Shown piece by piece: positions 6,636-12,710 of a stretch of 12,710 nucleotides of DNA (its first letter is position 1; each line of letters begins with the position of its first letter). The stretch covers positions 1-12,710 of the forward strand of contig CANEUT010000035.1 in assembly GCA_947441895.1 (NCBI GenBank). The letters run 5' to 3'. Under the pieces are notes generated by a model that had not been told where the DNA came from, did no database searches, and saw only the letters and a program-made list of their open reading frames with translations. The DNA comes from Rickettsiales bacterium (GTDB lineage Bacteria > Pseudomonadota > Alphaproteobacteria > Rickettsiales > UBA3002). Made by a program: the position numbers and the translations under genes.

Positions 6636-6664
6636 AAAAATGGGCGCGCAAGGGCACCCTTTTT
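6636..6664. terminator. Second terminator, likely bidirectional
   Basis: GGGCGC (6642-6647) pairs with GCACCC (6654-6659) with one mismatch around GCAAGG, flanked by AAAAAAT on the left and TTTTT on the right. On the minus strand the stem is followed by ATTTTTTATTT, so it suits the 6678-6995 gene; on the plus strand it follows the tRNA-Asp end copy. Confidence 0.6.
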
Positions 6665-6677
6665 ATGCTGTGTGTTG

Positions 6678-6995
6678 TTATTGAATTTCAGATGGCTGAG
6701 TAGCCTTAACAACCAATTCCAATGCTAAATTGCGCAGTGTATTTTCGGCCTGGGTATCGGGCTGTGCTTGCTTATTGGCCAGCATGGCCACGGCCAGCTC
6801 TTTAATGCGGGCCTGAAGCACGCTATCAAGCGCATTTTTGAAGGTTGGGCTAACCGTATAAAATCCGCCACTAGCAGTCACATAGATGCTGACGTCATCA
6901 TCATCGCGAACGCCGTTATTGTTGGCATCAACCCATAATTCAAGATGGTCATCACCACGGGTCATTTCAACGGCTGTTTCTATATTATTTAGCAT
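6678..6995 (-). CDS. Hypothetical protein with EF-hand-like loop
   Basis: A 105-residue protein of no recognised family. Its notable feature is WVDANNNGVRDDDDV (21-35): Asp23, Asn25, Asn27, Asp31 and Asp34 fall at positions 1, 3, 5, 9 and 12 of a calcium-binding EF-hand or dockerin-type loop, although position 12 is Asp instead of Glu and no second loop is seen. The C-terminal half is predicted helical (NALDSVLQARIKELAVAML). There is no signal peptide or membrane segment. A good ribosome site, GGAG (minus strand, 7002-7005), lies 6 bases before the ATG, which supports a real gene. It is divergent from nuoA and ends at a likely terminator. Calcium binding is an inference from the motif alone. 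Confidence 0.75.
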   Translation of the reverse strand: MLNNIETAVEMTRGDDHLELWVDANNNGVRDDDDVSIYVTASGGFYTVSPTFKNALDSVLQARIKELAVAMLANKQAQPDTQAENTLRNLALELVVKATQPSEIQ

Positions 6996-7117
6996 AAGTC
7001 ACTCCGTTTTTAACACGATATATTGCTTAAGCTTAGCCTGATTTCATTAATATTGGGTTAACTTTGACACATGGCGCTGCCATTTACTCACACGTCACCA
7101 ACCTTCGCAAAAAACCC

Positions 7118-7157
7118 TTCACGCGTCCGCGCAAGCTGCTATAAGCGCTTGTAGCAA
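7118..7157 (+). promoter_or_regulatory. Possible nuo promoter with overlapping palindromic operator
   Basis: TGCTATAAGCGCTTGTAGCA (7137-7156) is a near-perfect 20-base palindrome with one mismatched pair, ending 25 bases before nuoA. TTCACG (7118-7123) and TATAAG (7140-7145) are 16 bases apart and could be -35 and -10 elements, the latter inside the palindrome, so a bound regulator would block transcription. TTGACA at 7064-7069 is a better -35 by sequence but has no good -10 at proper distance. The palindrome is certain; the promoter is weakly supported. Confidence 0.4.
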
Positions 7158-7181
7158 AAAACCTTTAGCGGGGATGATGGC

Positions 7182-7547
7182 ATGGAAACAGTAGTGCAGT
7201 CGTATTTTCCGGTGCTGATTTTCTTCGGCATTGCCTGTGCGCTGGCATTCCTCATGGTGTTTTTGCCGTTTTTGGTTTCAAAATTAAAGCCCGATGCCGA
7301 AAAGCTTTCGCCTTATGAGTGTGGGTTCGAACCATTTGATGACGCGCGTGGCCAGTTCGATGTGCGGTTTTACCTGGTCGCCATTCTTTTCATTATTTTT
7401 GACCTTGAAGTGGCCTTTCTTTTCCCATGGGCGGTGTCGCTCTCACAGATTGGCCTGGTTGGTTTCTGGTCGATGATGAGTTTTCTGGGCCTGCTAACCA
7501 TTGGTTTTATTTACGAATGGAAAAAGGGCGCGCTCGACTGGGAGTAG
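7182..7547 (+). CDS. nuoA: NADH-quinone oxidoreductase subunit A
   Basis: A 121-residue inner-membrane subunit of complex I (ND3 family), part of the membrane arm next to the quinone site. Three hydrophobic helices lie at about 8-33, 62-83 and 88-110. Between the first two is the loop with the family signature KLSPYECGFEPFDDARGQFD (40-60), containing the conserved cysteine of the ND3 loop (C47), and the second helix carries the conserved acidic FDLEVAFLFPWA. Length is typical. The ATG at 7182 follows an AGCGGGG stretch acting as a modest ribosome site; nearby upstream ATGs are out of frame. It is the first gene of the operon, with 52 bases to nuoB. Confidence 0.97.
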   Translation: METVVQSYFPVLIFFGIACALAFLMVFLPFLVSKLKPDAEKLSPYECGFEPFDDARGQFDVRFYLVAILFIIFDLEVAFLFPWAVSLSQIGLVGFWSMMSFLGLLTIGFIYEWKKGALDWE

Positions 7548-7566
7548 CAGGCAGTGCCTGCAGGCA
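7548..7566. repeat. Triple half-site palindrome between nuoA and nuoB
   Basis: CAGGCA (7548-7553), TGCCTG (7555-7560) and CAGGCA (7561-7566) lie directly after the nuoA stop. The middle copy can pair with either neighbour, and TGCCTGCAGGCA is a perfect 12-base palindrome. It could be a protein site, a small mRNA hairpin affecting nuoB translation, or chance. Confidence 0.45.
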
Positions 7567-7599
7567 TGAATAAAAATATAACTAAAACGAGTACGCAGA

Positions 7600-8151
7600 A
7601 TGAACCAGATTATCGCTACCCATACAGCCCACGAAGCCATCACACCCGTTGTGTCGCAAGATGTGTTGCTTGGCCGGGCGCTGGATGAGTTTAACGATAA
7701 GGGATTTGTGGTCGCCAATCTTGATAATCTGGTGAATTGGGCGCGCACCGGTTCGCTGTGGCCCATGACCTTTGGCCTTGCCTGTTGCGCCGTGGAAATG
7801 ATGCAGGCCGCCGCCGCCCGCTATGATATGGATCGTCTGGGCTTGGTGTTCCGACCATCGCCCCGTCAAAGCGATGTGATGATTGTGGCCGGCACGCTGT
7901 GCAACAAAATGGCGCCTGCTTTGCGCAAGGTCTATGACCAAATGGCCGAGCCGCGCTATGTCATTTCCATGGGCAGCTGTGCCAATGGTGGTGGCTATTA
8001 CCATTATTCTTATTCCGTCGTGCGCGGGTGCGACCGCATTGTGCCGGTCGATGTGTATGTGCCTGGTTGCCCGCCCACAGCGGAAGCGCTGATGTATGGC
8101 GTGTTGCAGCTGCAGAAAAAAATCCGCCGTACCGGCACCATTCGGAGATAA
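7600..8151 (+). CDS. nuoB: NADH-quinone oxidoreductase subunit B
   Basis: A 183-residue peripheral subunit (PSST/NDUFS7 family) that holds the terminal 4Fe-4S cluster N2, which passes electrons to quinone. The four ligands are present: tandem C62 and C63 (GLACCAVEMM), C127 (GSCANGGGYY) and C157 (VPGCPPTAEALMYG). W54-P55 and RPSPRQSDVMIVAGT (85-99) are also conserved. Length is usual. The ATG at 7600 has only a weak GAG-type ribosome site, so coupling to nuoA is possible. The stop is one base before nuoC. Confidence 0.98.
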   Translation: MNQIIATHTAHEAITPVVSQDVLLGRALDEFNDKGFVVANLDNLVNWARTGSLWPMTFGLACCAVEMMQAAAARYDMDRLGLVFRPSPRQSDVMIVAGTLCNKMAPALRKVYDQMAEPRYVISMGSCANGGGYYHYSYSVVRGCDRIVPVDVYVPGCPPTAEALMYGVLQLQKKIRRTGTIRR

Positions 8152-8152
8152 T

Positions 8153-8833
8153 ATGAGCGGCATCGGAGATGACATGACCCAGACCCTCGCGGCATTTGGT
8201 GACTATATTGTGGGCTTGGTGCCTGATCGTGTGCAGAGCTTCTTTGTGGCGCATGATGAGCTGGTACTTATCACCGATGCGGCTAATGTAGTGTCGTTGC
8301 TGACGTTTTTGCGCGACGATGAAAACTGCCTGTTCAGTCAGCTGATGGATGTGACGGCCGTTGATTTTCCTGATCGTATTGATCGGTTTGAGGTGGTTTA
8401 TAATTTACTTTCGCTGAAGAAAAACAAGCGCATCCGTGTGAAGCTTAATGTGGCAGAAGATGTTTCGGTCCCCAGCGCGAATGATGTGTATTTGTCGGCC
8501 GGCTGGTTCGAGCGCGAAGTGTGGGATATGTATGGTATCTTTTTTGATAATCACCCTGATTTACGCCGTATACTGACCGACTATGGGTTCGATGGTCACC
8601 CGCAACGCAAAGATTTTCCGCTGACGGGCTTTGTGGAGCTTCGCTATGACGAAGACCAAAAACGCGTGGTTTATGAAAAAGTGAAGCTGAACCAGGCCTA
8701 TCGCAGCTTTGATTTTACCAGCCCATGGGAAGGCCCGGGTGAATATCTGTCGGCAACGCCACCACCGCCGCTGCCACCTTCGGCGCCTGCGCCCGCTCCC
8801 GCGCCGGCAACTTCTGAGAAAAAAGCATCATGA
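8153..8833 (+). CDS. nuoC: NADH-quinone oxidoreductase subunit C
   Basis: A 226-residue peripheral subunit (30 kDa subunit family) that packs against NuoD in the connecting arm. The hallmark is in the second half: FEREVWDMYGIFFDNHPDLR, then RRILTDYGFDGHPQRKDFPLTG, followed by VELRYDEDQKRVVYE. It is separate from nuoD, unlike the enteric NuoCD fusion. The tail is unusual: the last 25 residues are rich in proline and alanine (PPPPLPPSAPAPAPAPA), probably disordered. Two in-frame ATGs, at 8153 and 8174, each have CGGAGAT about 5 bases before them; the first is preferred because it lies one base from the nuoB stop. The gene overlaps the acetyltransferase by 4 bases (ATGA). Confidence 0.96.
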   Translation: MSGIGDDMTQTLAAFGDYIVGLVPDRVQSFFVAHDELVLITDAANVVSLLTFLRDDENCLFSQLMDVTAVDFPDRIDRFEVVYNLLSLKKNKRIRVKLNVAEDVSVPSANDVYLSAGWFEREVWDMYGIFFDNHPDLRRILTDYGFDGHPQRKDFPLTGFVELRYDEDQKRVVYEKVKLNQAYRSFDFTSPWEGPGEYLSATPPPPLPPSAPAPAPAPATSEKKAS

Positions 8834-9360
8834 GCGCCATGAAAAAATCATTGGAATCATCATTCGTGCTCGGCACCGCTACGGCTGCTGACTTTGCGGC
8901 CGTGAAGGAAATTTTTCTTCATGTGGTGAATGAGGGCGAGACCTATAGCTATGAGCGTTCTGAACTTACGGACGAATGGATTCGTCATTACTGGCTGGAA
9001 AATACCATCACCACGCTGGTGGCGCGGGTGAATGGGGTGGTGGCGGGTGTGTGCGCCATTCGGGTGAACCGCACAGGCCGTGGCAACCACATCGCCAATG
9101 CGTCGTATATTGTGCACCATGATTATCGCGGGCAGGGCATTGGTCATGCGCTGGGCAAAGAATCGCTGAAAGTGGCCAAAAAAGCGGGCTTCCAAGCCAT
9201 GCAATTCAATTACGTGGTCTCCACCAACGTGAAGGCGGTGGCGCTTTGGCAATCGCTGGGTTTCAAAATTATCGGCACCATGCCGCAGGGCTATCGCCAT
9301 TCGCGCCATGGGCTGGTCGATGTCTATATGATGTATCACTCGCTGGATGGGGTGGCGTAA
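8830..9360 (+). CDS. GNAT-family N-acetyltransferase inside the nuo operon
   Basis: A 176-residue protein of the Gcn5-related acetyltransferase superfamily, which transfers an acetyl group from acetyl-CoA to an amine. The acetyl-CoA loop is RGQGIG (100-105, in HHDYRGQGIGHALGKESL), preceded by the conserved strand NASYIVHH and followed by NVKAVALWQSLGFKIIGTMP, the usual C-terminal motif. The N-terminal half has a typical AADFAAVKEIF helix. The substrate cannot be told; small-molecule and protein-N-terminal acetyltransferases share this fold. Its start overlaps nuoC by ATGA and its stop shares a base with the nuoD start (TAATG), so it is translated with complex I subunits. GC content and codon choice look like its neighbours. 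It is not a known complex I subunit; a role in subunit modification or NAD/acetyl-CoA balance would be speculation. Confidence 0.93.
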   Translation: MSAMKKSLESSFVLGTATAADFAAVKEIFLHVVNEGETYSYERSELTDEWIRHYWLENTITTLVARVNGVVAGVCAIRVNRTGRGNHIANASYIVHHDYRGQGIGHALGKESLKVAKKAGFQAMQFNYVVSTNVKAVALWQSLGFKIIGTMPQGYRHSRHGLVDVYMMYHSLDGVA

Positions 9361-10541
9361 TGACCAATCAAGTCGATATCAAAAATATGACCCTCAATTT
9401 CGGTCCGCAGCACCCGGCAGCGCATGGTGTGTTGCGTTTGGTGCTTGAAATGGACGGCGAGGTGGTCACCCGTGCCGATCCGCATATTGGTCTGCTGCAT
9501 CGTGGCACTGAAAAATTGATCGAGCATAAAACCTATCTGCAGGCGCTGCCTTATTTTGACCGGTTGGATTATGTGTCGCCCATGGCGCTGGAGCATTGCT
9601 ATTCCATGGCGGTGGAAAAACTGGCGGGCATTGCTGTTCCGCTGCGCGCGCAATATCTGCGGGTAATTTTCTGCGAGTTAACGCGCATTTTGAACCACGT
9701 GCTGAACGTGACCACCCAAATTCTGGATGTGGGCGCCACCACGCCGCTGCTGTGGATGTTCGAGGAGCGCGAGCGCATTCTGGAATTTTATGAACGTGCC
9801 AGCGGTGCGCGTTTCCACTCAGCTTACATTCGCCCGGGTGGGTTGCACCAAGATATTCCCGCCGGCATGGAGCAAGAGATAGACCATTTCTGTAATGGTT
9901 TCGGCAAGGTGATTGATGATGTTGAAACGTTAGTCACCACCAACCGCATTTGGAAACAACGCACCGTCGATGTGGGCGTGGTAACGGCCGAAGAGGCGCA
10001 GGCCTGGGGCTTCAGCGGCCCCATGTTGCGTGGCAGTGGCGTGGCGTGGGACTTGCGCCGCAGCCAGCCCTATGAAGTCTATAGCGAAATCGATTTTAAT
10101 ATCGCTATCGGCAAGAATGGTGACTGCTATGACCGTTACTTGGTGCGCATGGAAGAGATGCGCCAGAGCTTGCGCATCATCAAGCAGTGCATTGCCAAAT
10201 TACCCAAGGGCGAGGTGATGGTGAATGACCCCAAATTTGCGCCCCCCCGCCGCGGTAACATGAAGCAGTCGATGGAAGCACTCATCCATCACTTTAAGTT
10301 ATTTACCGAAGGATATCATGTGCCTGCGGGCGAAACTTATACTGCGGTGGAAGCTCCGAAGGGTGAATTTGGTGTGTTTCTGGTGGCCGATGGCGGCAAC
10401 AAGCCTTACCGCTGCAAAGTGCGCGCGCCGGGTTTTGCCCACCTGCAAGGGCTCGATTTTATGAGCAAAGGCCACATGCTTGCCGACGTTTCGGCCATCA
10501 TTGGCACGCTGGACGTTGTATTTGGGGAGATTGACCGATGA
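9360..10541 (+). CDS. nuoD: NADH-quinone oxidoreductase subunit D
   Basis: A 393-residue peripheral subunit (49 kDa/NDUFS2 family), related to hydrogenase large subunits, forming most of the quinone pocket with NuoB. Conserved elements are NFGPQHPAAHGVLR (13-26), whose His22 belongs to the quinone-binding loop, PHIGLLHRGTEKL (41-53), YFDRLDYVSPMALE, and the C-terminal block KVRAPGFAHLQGLDFM then HMLADVSAIIGTLDVVFGEIDR. Family length is about 390-400, so it is complete. The ATG at 9360 shares its A with the acetyltransferase stop; the open frame continues upstream to 9246, but that segment lies inside the acetyltransferase and lacks family similarity. A 115-base gap with a palindrome separates it from nuoE. 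Confidence 0.98.
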   Translation: MTNQVDIKNMTLNFGPQHPAAHGVLRLVLEMDGEVVTRADPHIGLLHRGTEKLIEHKTYLQALPYFDRLDYVSPMALEHCYSMAVEKLAGIAVPLRAQYLRVIFCELTRILNHVLNVTTQILDVGATTPLLWMFEERERILEFYERASGARFHSAYIRPGGLHQDIPAGMEQEIDHFCNGFGKVIDDVETLVTTNRIWKQRTVDVGVVTAEEAQAWGFSGPMLRGSGVAWDLRRSQPYEVYSEIDFNIAIGKNGDCYDRYLVRMEEMRQSLRIIKQCIAKLPKGEVMVNDPKFAPPRRGNMKQSMEALIHHFKLFTEGYHVPAGETYTAVEAPKGEFGVFLVADGGNKPYRCKVRAPGFAHLQGLDFMSKGHMLADVSAIIGTLDVVFGEIDR

Positions 10542-10547
10542 GGAATT

Positions 10548-10588
10548 CACTTCAAAGTCCTTCGCTACGCTCAGTGTACTTTGAAGTG
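10548..10588. repeat. Perfect 11-bp inverted repeat in the nuoD-nuoE gap
   Basis: CACTTCAAAGT (10548-10558) is the exact inverse of ACTTTGAAGTG (10578-10588), with a 19-base loop holding GCTACGCTCAG (10564-10574). The stem gains two T-G pairs outward. No T-run follows, so it is not a standard terminator; it may be a palindromic repeat inserted in the operon, affecting mRNA processing. Confidence 0.75.
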
Positions 10589-10656
10589 GGGGTATTGTGT
10601 GCGCTTGCTTGGGGCGGCCCAGCGCTCGCGCACCAGTTTTTTAGTAAGGTATCGTT

Positions 10657-11283
10657 ATGAGTGCTGTAAAACACGCGCATGTAGAACAACCAACCAGCTT
10701 CGCGTTTTCGCCAGAAAACCTGAAAGAGGCGCAAAAGCATATTGCCAAATACCCCAAGGGGCGTGAGCAATCGGCGGTGATGCCGCTTTTGACGCTGGCG
10801 CAGAAACAGCACCAAAACTGGCTGCCGCAAGCGGCCATCGAAGTGGTGGCCAAAATGTGCAACATGCCGTTCATTCGCGCGCATGAGGTGGCAAGTTTTT
10901 ACACCATGTATAATTTAGCGCCCATTGGGCGCTACCACGTGCAGTGCTGCACCACCACGCCCTGCTGGTTGCGTGGAAGCGATGATGTGGTGAAAGCCTG
11001 CCGTGATACGTTGGGCATTGACTTTGGCGAAACCACGCGTGACGGCATGTTTACGCTGGCCGAAGTGGAATGTTTGGGTGCCTGCGTGAACGCGCCCATG
11101 ATTCAGGTCGATGGGCATGATGGTTCGGAAATTTTTTACGAAGATTTGAATTATAACGCCACGCGTGAAATTCTGCTGATGCTAAAGCGTAACGAAAAAC
11201 CAAAAGTGGGGCCACAATCGCCACGCACATCATCCGAGCCGCTGACGGGCCTTACCACTCTCATGAAAAAGGCAGGCGCATGA
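10657..11283 (+). CDS. nuoE: NADH-quinone oxidoreductase subunit E
   Basis: A 208-residue peripheral subunit (24 kDa/NDUFV2 family) with a thioredoxin-like fold that carries the 2Fe-2S cluster N1a. The ligands are visible as C98-x4-C103 (CTTTPCWLRGS) and C139-x3-C143 (CLGACVNAPM). The N-terminal helical bundle includes EVASFYTMYNLAPIGRYHV. The protein is longer than the enteric form (about 166), because of an N-terminal lead and a C-terminal extension of some 35 residues with charged and proline-rich sequence, common in alphaproteobacteria. AAGG, 8 bases before the ATG, acts as ribosome site. It overlaps the next gene by ATGA. Confidence 0.97.
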   Translation: MSAVKHAHVEQPTSFAFSPENLKEAQKHIAKYPKGREQSAVMPLLTLAQKQHQNWLPQAAIEVVAKMCNMPFIRAHEVASFYTMYNLAPIGRYHVQCCTTTPCWLRGSDDVVKACRDTLGIDFGETTRDGMFTLAEVECLGACVNAPMIQVDGHDGSEIFYEDLNYNATREILLMLKRNEKPKVGPQSPRTSSEPLTGLTTLMKKAGA

Positions 11284-12029
11284 AACTGAAATTTGCCATG
11301 GCACTGTTTTGTATTGCGGTTACTGCCCCGGCATATGCCGAGGTGAAGATTGATCCGGCGCAAGTGCGTTCGGGCTTTTTTCAGGCGGCTGATTGCTCAC
11401 CCACCGCCGCGCCCAAGGAATATAACGAGTGCATTTGCCAGGCCGATATTCGTAAAGCGTTAGTGTCGGGCCTTGATGCGCCGGTGGCCGCTGCCATCAA
11501 CAAGCAGTTGGCGCTGGTGCCGGAACAATTGGCCGGTGAATCCTGCGAAGGTGCGCCGGTAGCGCAGCCTAGCGGCGGTGTCACCAATTTCAACAGCGCG
11601 AAAGCAGGGTTTGAAACGGCATTTCAATCGCCCACCACGCTCACGGTGCTGGTGACCTATTCCACCTATGGCGCGGGGGCTGCCCACCCGCTGGATGGCA
11701 CGGAAGGCTTCACGTTTGACCTGAAAACGGGCAAAACCATCGACCCTATTAAGGCCCTTGCACCAGCGCAATTGGCTGCGGCGAATGACTTTTTACAAAA
11801 AGAATTGCTGAAAAAATACGGTGATAAATTATTCGACGAAATCAAAATCCGCATCGACCCCTTCCTCACCGAAGCAGGATGCGACACCTGCACCGTTTTC
11901 TATGGCAAAGATGGCTGGGTGGTGCGCTTCCAGCTTTACGCCATTGCGCCTTACGCGGTGGGTGAACCTGAAATTATTTTCCCTGCCGAAATGATTCCCG
12001 CCCCCGAAACTCTTGTAGGTAAGAGCTAA
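11280..12029 (+). CDS. Secreted DUF3298-like protein inside the nuo operon
   Basis: A 249-residue exported protein. A Sec signal peptide (MKLKFAMALFCIAVTAPAYA) with a likely cut after A20 is followed by a cysteine-bearing N-terminal part (C39, C51, C53, C89) and a C-terminal domain. The pattern YGAGAAHPLDGTEGFTFDLK, TGKTIDPIKAL and, near the end, YAIAPYAVGEPEIIFP matches the DUF3298 family, known from RsiV-type and related envelope proteins. Two further cysteines lie in GCDTCTVF, so disulfides in the periplasm are likely. It overlaps nuoE by ATGA, and nuoF starts one base after its stop. It is not a complex I subunit; a role in envelope quality or assembly is possible but not shown. The family call rests on remembered sequence patterns. 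Confidence 0.82.
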   Translation: MKLKFAMALFCIAVTAPAYAEVKIDPAQVRSGFFQAADCSPTAAPKEYNECICQADIRKALVSGLDAPVAAAINKQLALVPEQLAGESCEGAPVAQPSGGVTNFNSAKAGFETAFQSPTTLTVLVTYSTYGAGAAHPLDGTEGFTFDLKTGKTIDPIKALAPAQLAAANDFLQKELLKKYGDKLFDEIKIRIDPFLTEAGCDTCTVFYGKDGWVVRFQLYAIAPYAVGEPEIIFPAEMIPAPETLVGKS

Positions 12030-12030
12030 T

Positions 12031-12710
12031 ATGCTGAAGGACGAAGACCGCATTTTCACCAACCTCTATGGCCACCATGATTGGACGCTGAAGGACGCGC
12101 AGTCACGCGGCGACTGGAGCAACACGAAAGAAATTCTCTCGTGGGGGCGCGACAAAATTATTGAAGAAGTGAAGGCTTCGGGCCTGCGCGGTCGCGGTGG
12201 TGCAGGTTTTTCCACCGGCATGAAGTGGAGCTTTATGCCCAAAGTTTCTGATGGTCGCCCAAGTTATTTGGTGGTGAATGCCGATGAATCCGAGCCCGGC
12301 ACCTGCAAAGACCGCGAAATTATGCGTCATGACCCGCAAAAACTGCTGGAAGGCTGCCTCATTGGCGGTTTCGCCATTGGTGCGGTGGCGGCTTATATTT
12401 ATATTCGTGGTGAATATGGCTATGAATATCACTGCCTTGAACAAGCGGTGGCCGAGGCTTACGCCGCCGGCCTCATCGGCAAAAACGCCTGCAAATCCGG
12501 CTATGATTTTGATATTTTCGTCCATCGCGGGGCGGGCGCTTATATTTGCGGTGAGGAAACCGCGCTCATGGAATCGCTGGAAGGTAAAAAAGGCCAGCCG
12601 CGCCTTAAGCCGCCATTTCCCGCCGGTGTTGGCGTGTGGGGCTGCCCCACCACGGTCAACAATGTGGAATCCATCGCGGTGGTGCCCACCATTTTGCGCC
12701 GCGGACCGGC
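12031..12710 (+). CDS. nuoF: NADH-quinone oxidoreductase subunit F (partial, 3' end outside window)
   Basis: The first 226 codons of the 51 kDa/NDUFV1 subunit, which binds NADH and FMN and accepts the hydride. Present are GLRGRGGAGFSTGMKWSFMP (glycine-rich NADH/FMN loop), VVNADESEPGTCKDREIM (FMN site), GAGAYICGEETALMESLEG, and GVWGCPTTVNNVES. The 4Fe-4S cluster N3 ligands lie further on, beyond the window end; the full protein is usually about 420-430 residues. The ATG at 12031 follows the upstream stop by one base, with GGTAAGAG inside the previous gene as ribosome site. The frame is open to the edge with no defect. Confidence 0.97.
   Translation, partial: MLKDEDRIFTNLYGHHDWTLKDAQSRGDWSNTKEILSWGRDKIIEEVKASGLRGRGGAGFSTGMKWSFMPKVSDGRPSYLVVNADESEPGTCKDREIMRHDPQKLLEGCLIGGFAIGAVAAYIYIRGEYGYEYHCLEQAVAEAYAAGLIGKNACKSGYDFDIFVHRGAGAYICGEETALMESLEGKKGQPRLKPPFPAGVGVWGCPTTVNNVESIAVVPTILRRGP

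Noticed and set aside
6513..6728. Possible 71-residue protein after tRNA-Asp
   Set aside because: It runs through the tRNA-Asp end copy, a hairpin and a terminator, has no ribosome site and overlaps the end of the minus-strand gene.
7064..7069. TTGACA as the -35 box of nuo
   Set aside because: No acceptable -10 lies 15-19 bases downstream.
7582..8175. Long minus-strand frame (197 residues) opposite nuoB
   Set aside because: It is the antisense shadow of a clear nuoB gene; its His-rich composition is typical of a shadow frame.
8860..9339. Minus-strand frame opposite the acetyltransferase
   Set aside because: The plus strand carries intact GNAT motifs and tight overlaps with nuoC and nuoD; the antisense frame has no recognisable features.
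9246..9359. Upstream extension of nuoD
   Set aside because: It lies wholly inside the acetyltransferase in another frame; known NuoD proteins start near the TNQVDIKNMTLNFGPQHP region.
12103..12525. Minus-strand frame opposite nuoF
   Set aside because: It is the antisense shadow of conserved NuoF sequence.
1..12710. CRISPR array, transposase, toxin-antitoxin or defence system
   Set aside because: No regularly spaced repeats, transposase motifs or defence-type proteins were seen on either strand.

Overview
The window is a stretch of alphaproteobacterial chromosome of roughly balanced GC content. It holds housekeeping genes, three tRNA genes and the first part of a respiratory complex I (nuo) operon. 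The alphaproteobacterial call rests on separate nuoC and nuoD genes (fused in enterics), the order nuoA-B-C-D-E-F, an HU gene and tRNA-Val/tRNA-Asp just upstream of nuoA, and a HAMP/MCP receptor of a style common in that class. An ankyrin-repeat gene and several intergenic palindromes would fit a host-associated or protist-associated lineage, but nothing here fixes a genus.

Layout. Positions 1-176 hold a large imperfect hairpin. An ankyrin-repeat protein is on the minus strand at 177-980, followed by tRNA-Leu(UAG) at 1160-1244. A methyl-accepting chemotaxis protein with almost no periplasmic domain spans 1416-2681. After a palindrome-rich gap comes a CinA-type molybdopterin-binding-domain protein (minus strand, 2799-3563), divergent from methionine aminopeptidase (3629-4450). 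A small cysteine-containing lipoprotein (4463-4723) overlaps a short-chain dehydrogenase (4716-5468). A 344-base structured leader precedes an HU-family DNA-binding protein (5813-6100). Two tandem hairpins lead to tRNA-Val(UAC) and tRNA-Asp(GUC), followed by a strong terminator. About 150 bases further on, an exact 18-base copy of the tRNA-Asp 3' end lies beside a second terminator; this resembles the footprint of a lost integrated element. A small minus-strand orphan gene with an EF-hand-like loop (6678-6995) diverges from nuoA.

The nuo operon runs from 7182 to the end of the window: nuoA, nuoB, nuoC, a GNAT acetyltransferase, nuoD, nuoE, a secreted DUF3298-like protein, and nuoF (cut by the window edge). 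NuoA is a membrane subunit. NuoB, C and D build the quinone-side connecting arm, with cluster N2 in NuoB. NuoE and NuoF form the NADH-oxidising tip, with the 2Fe-2S cluster in NuoE and FMN in NuoF. The two non-nuo genes are joined to their neighbours by 1-4 base overlaps or a 1-base gap and are therefore almost certainly co-expressed with complex I.

The most interesting points are these two embedded accessory genes, the tRNA-Asp 3'-end duplication, a near-perfect 20-base palindrome over a possible nuoA promoter, a perfect 11-bp inverted repeat between nuoD and nuoE, and a short core shared by three intergenic palindromic regions.
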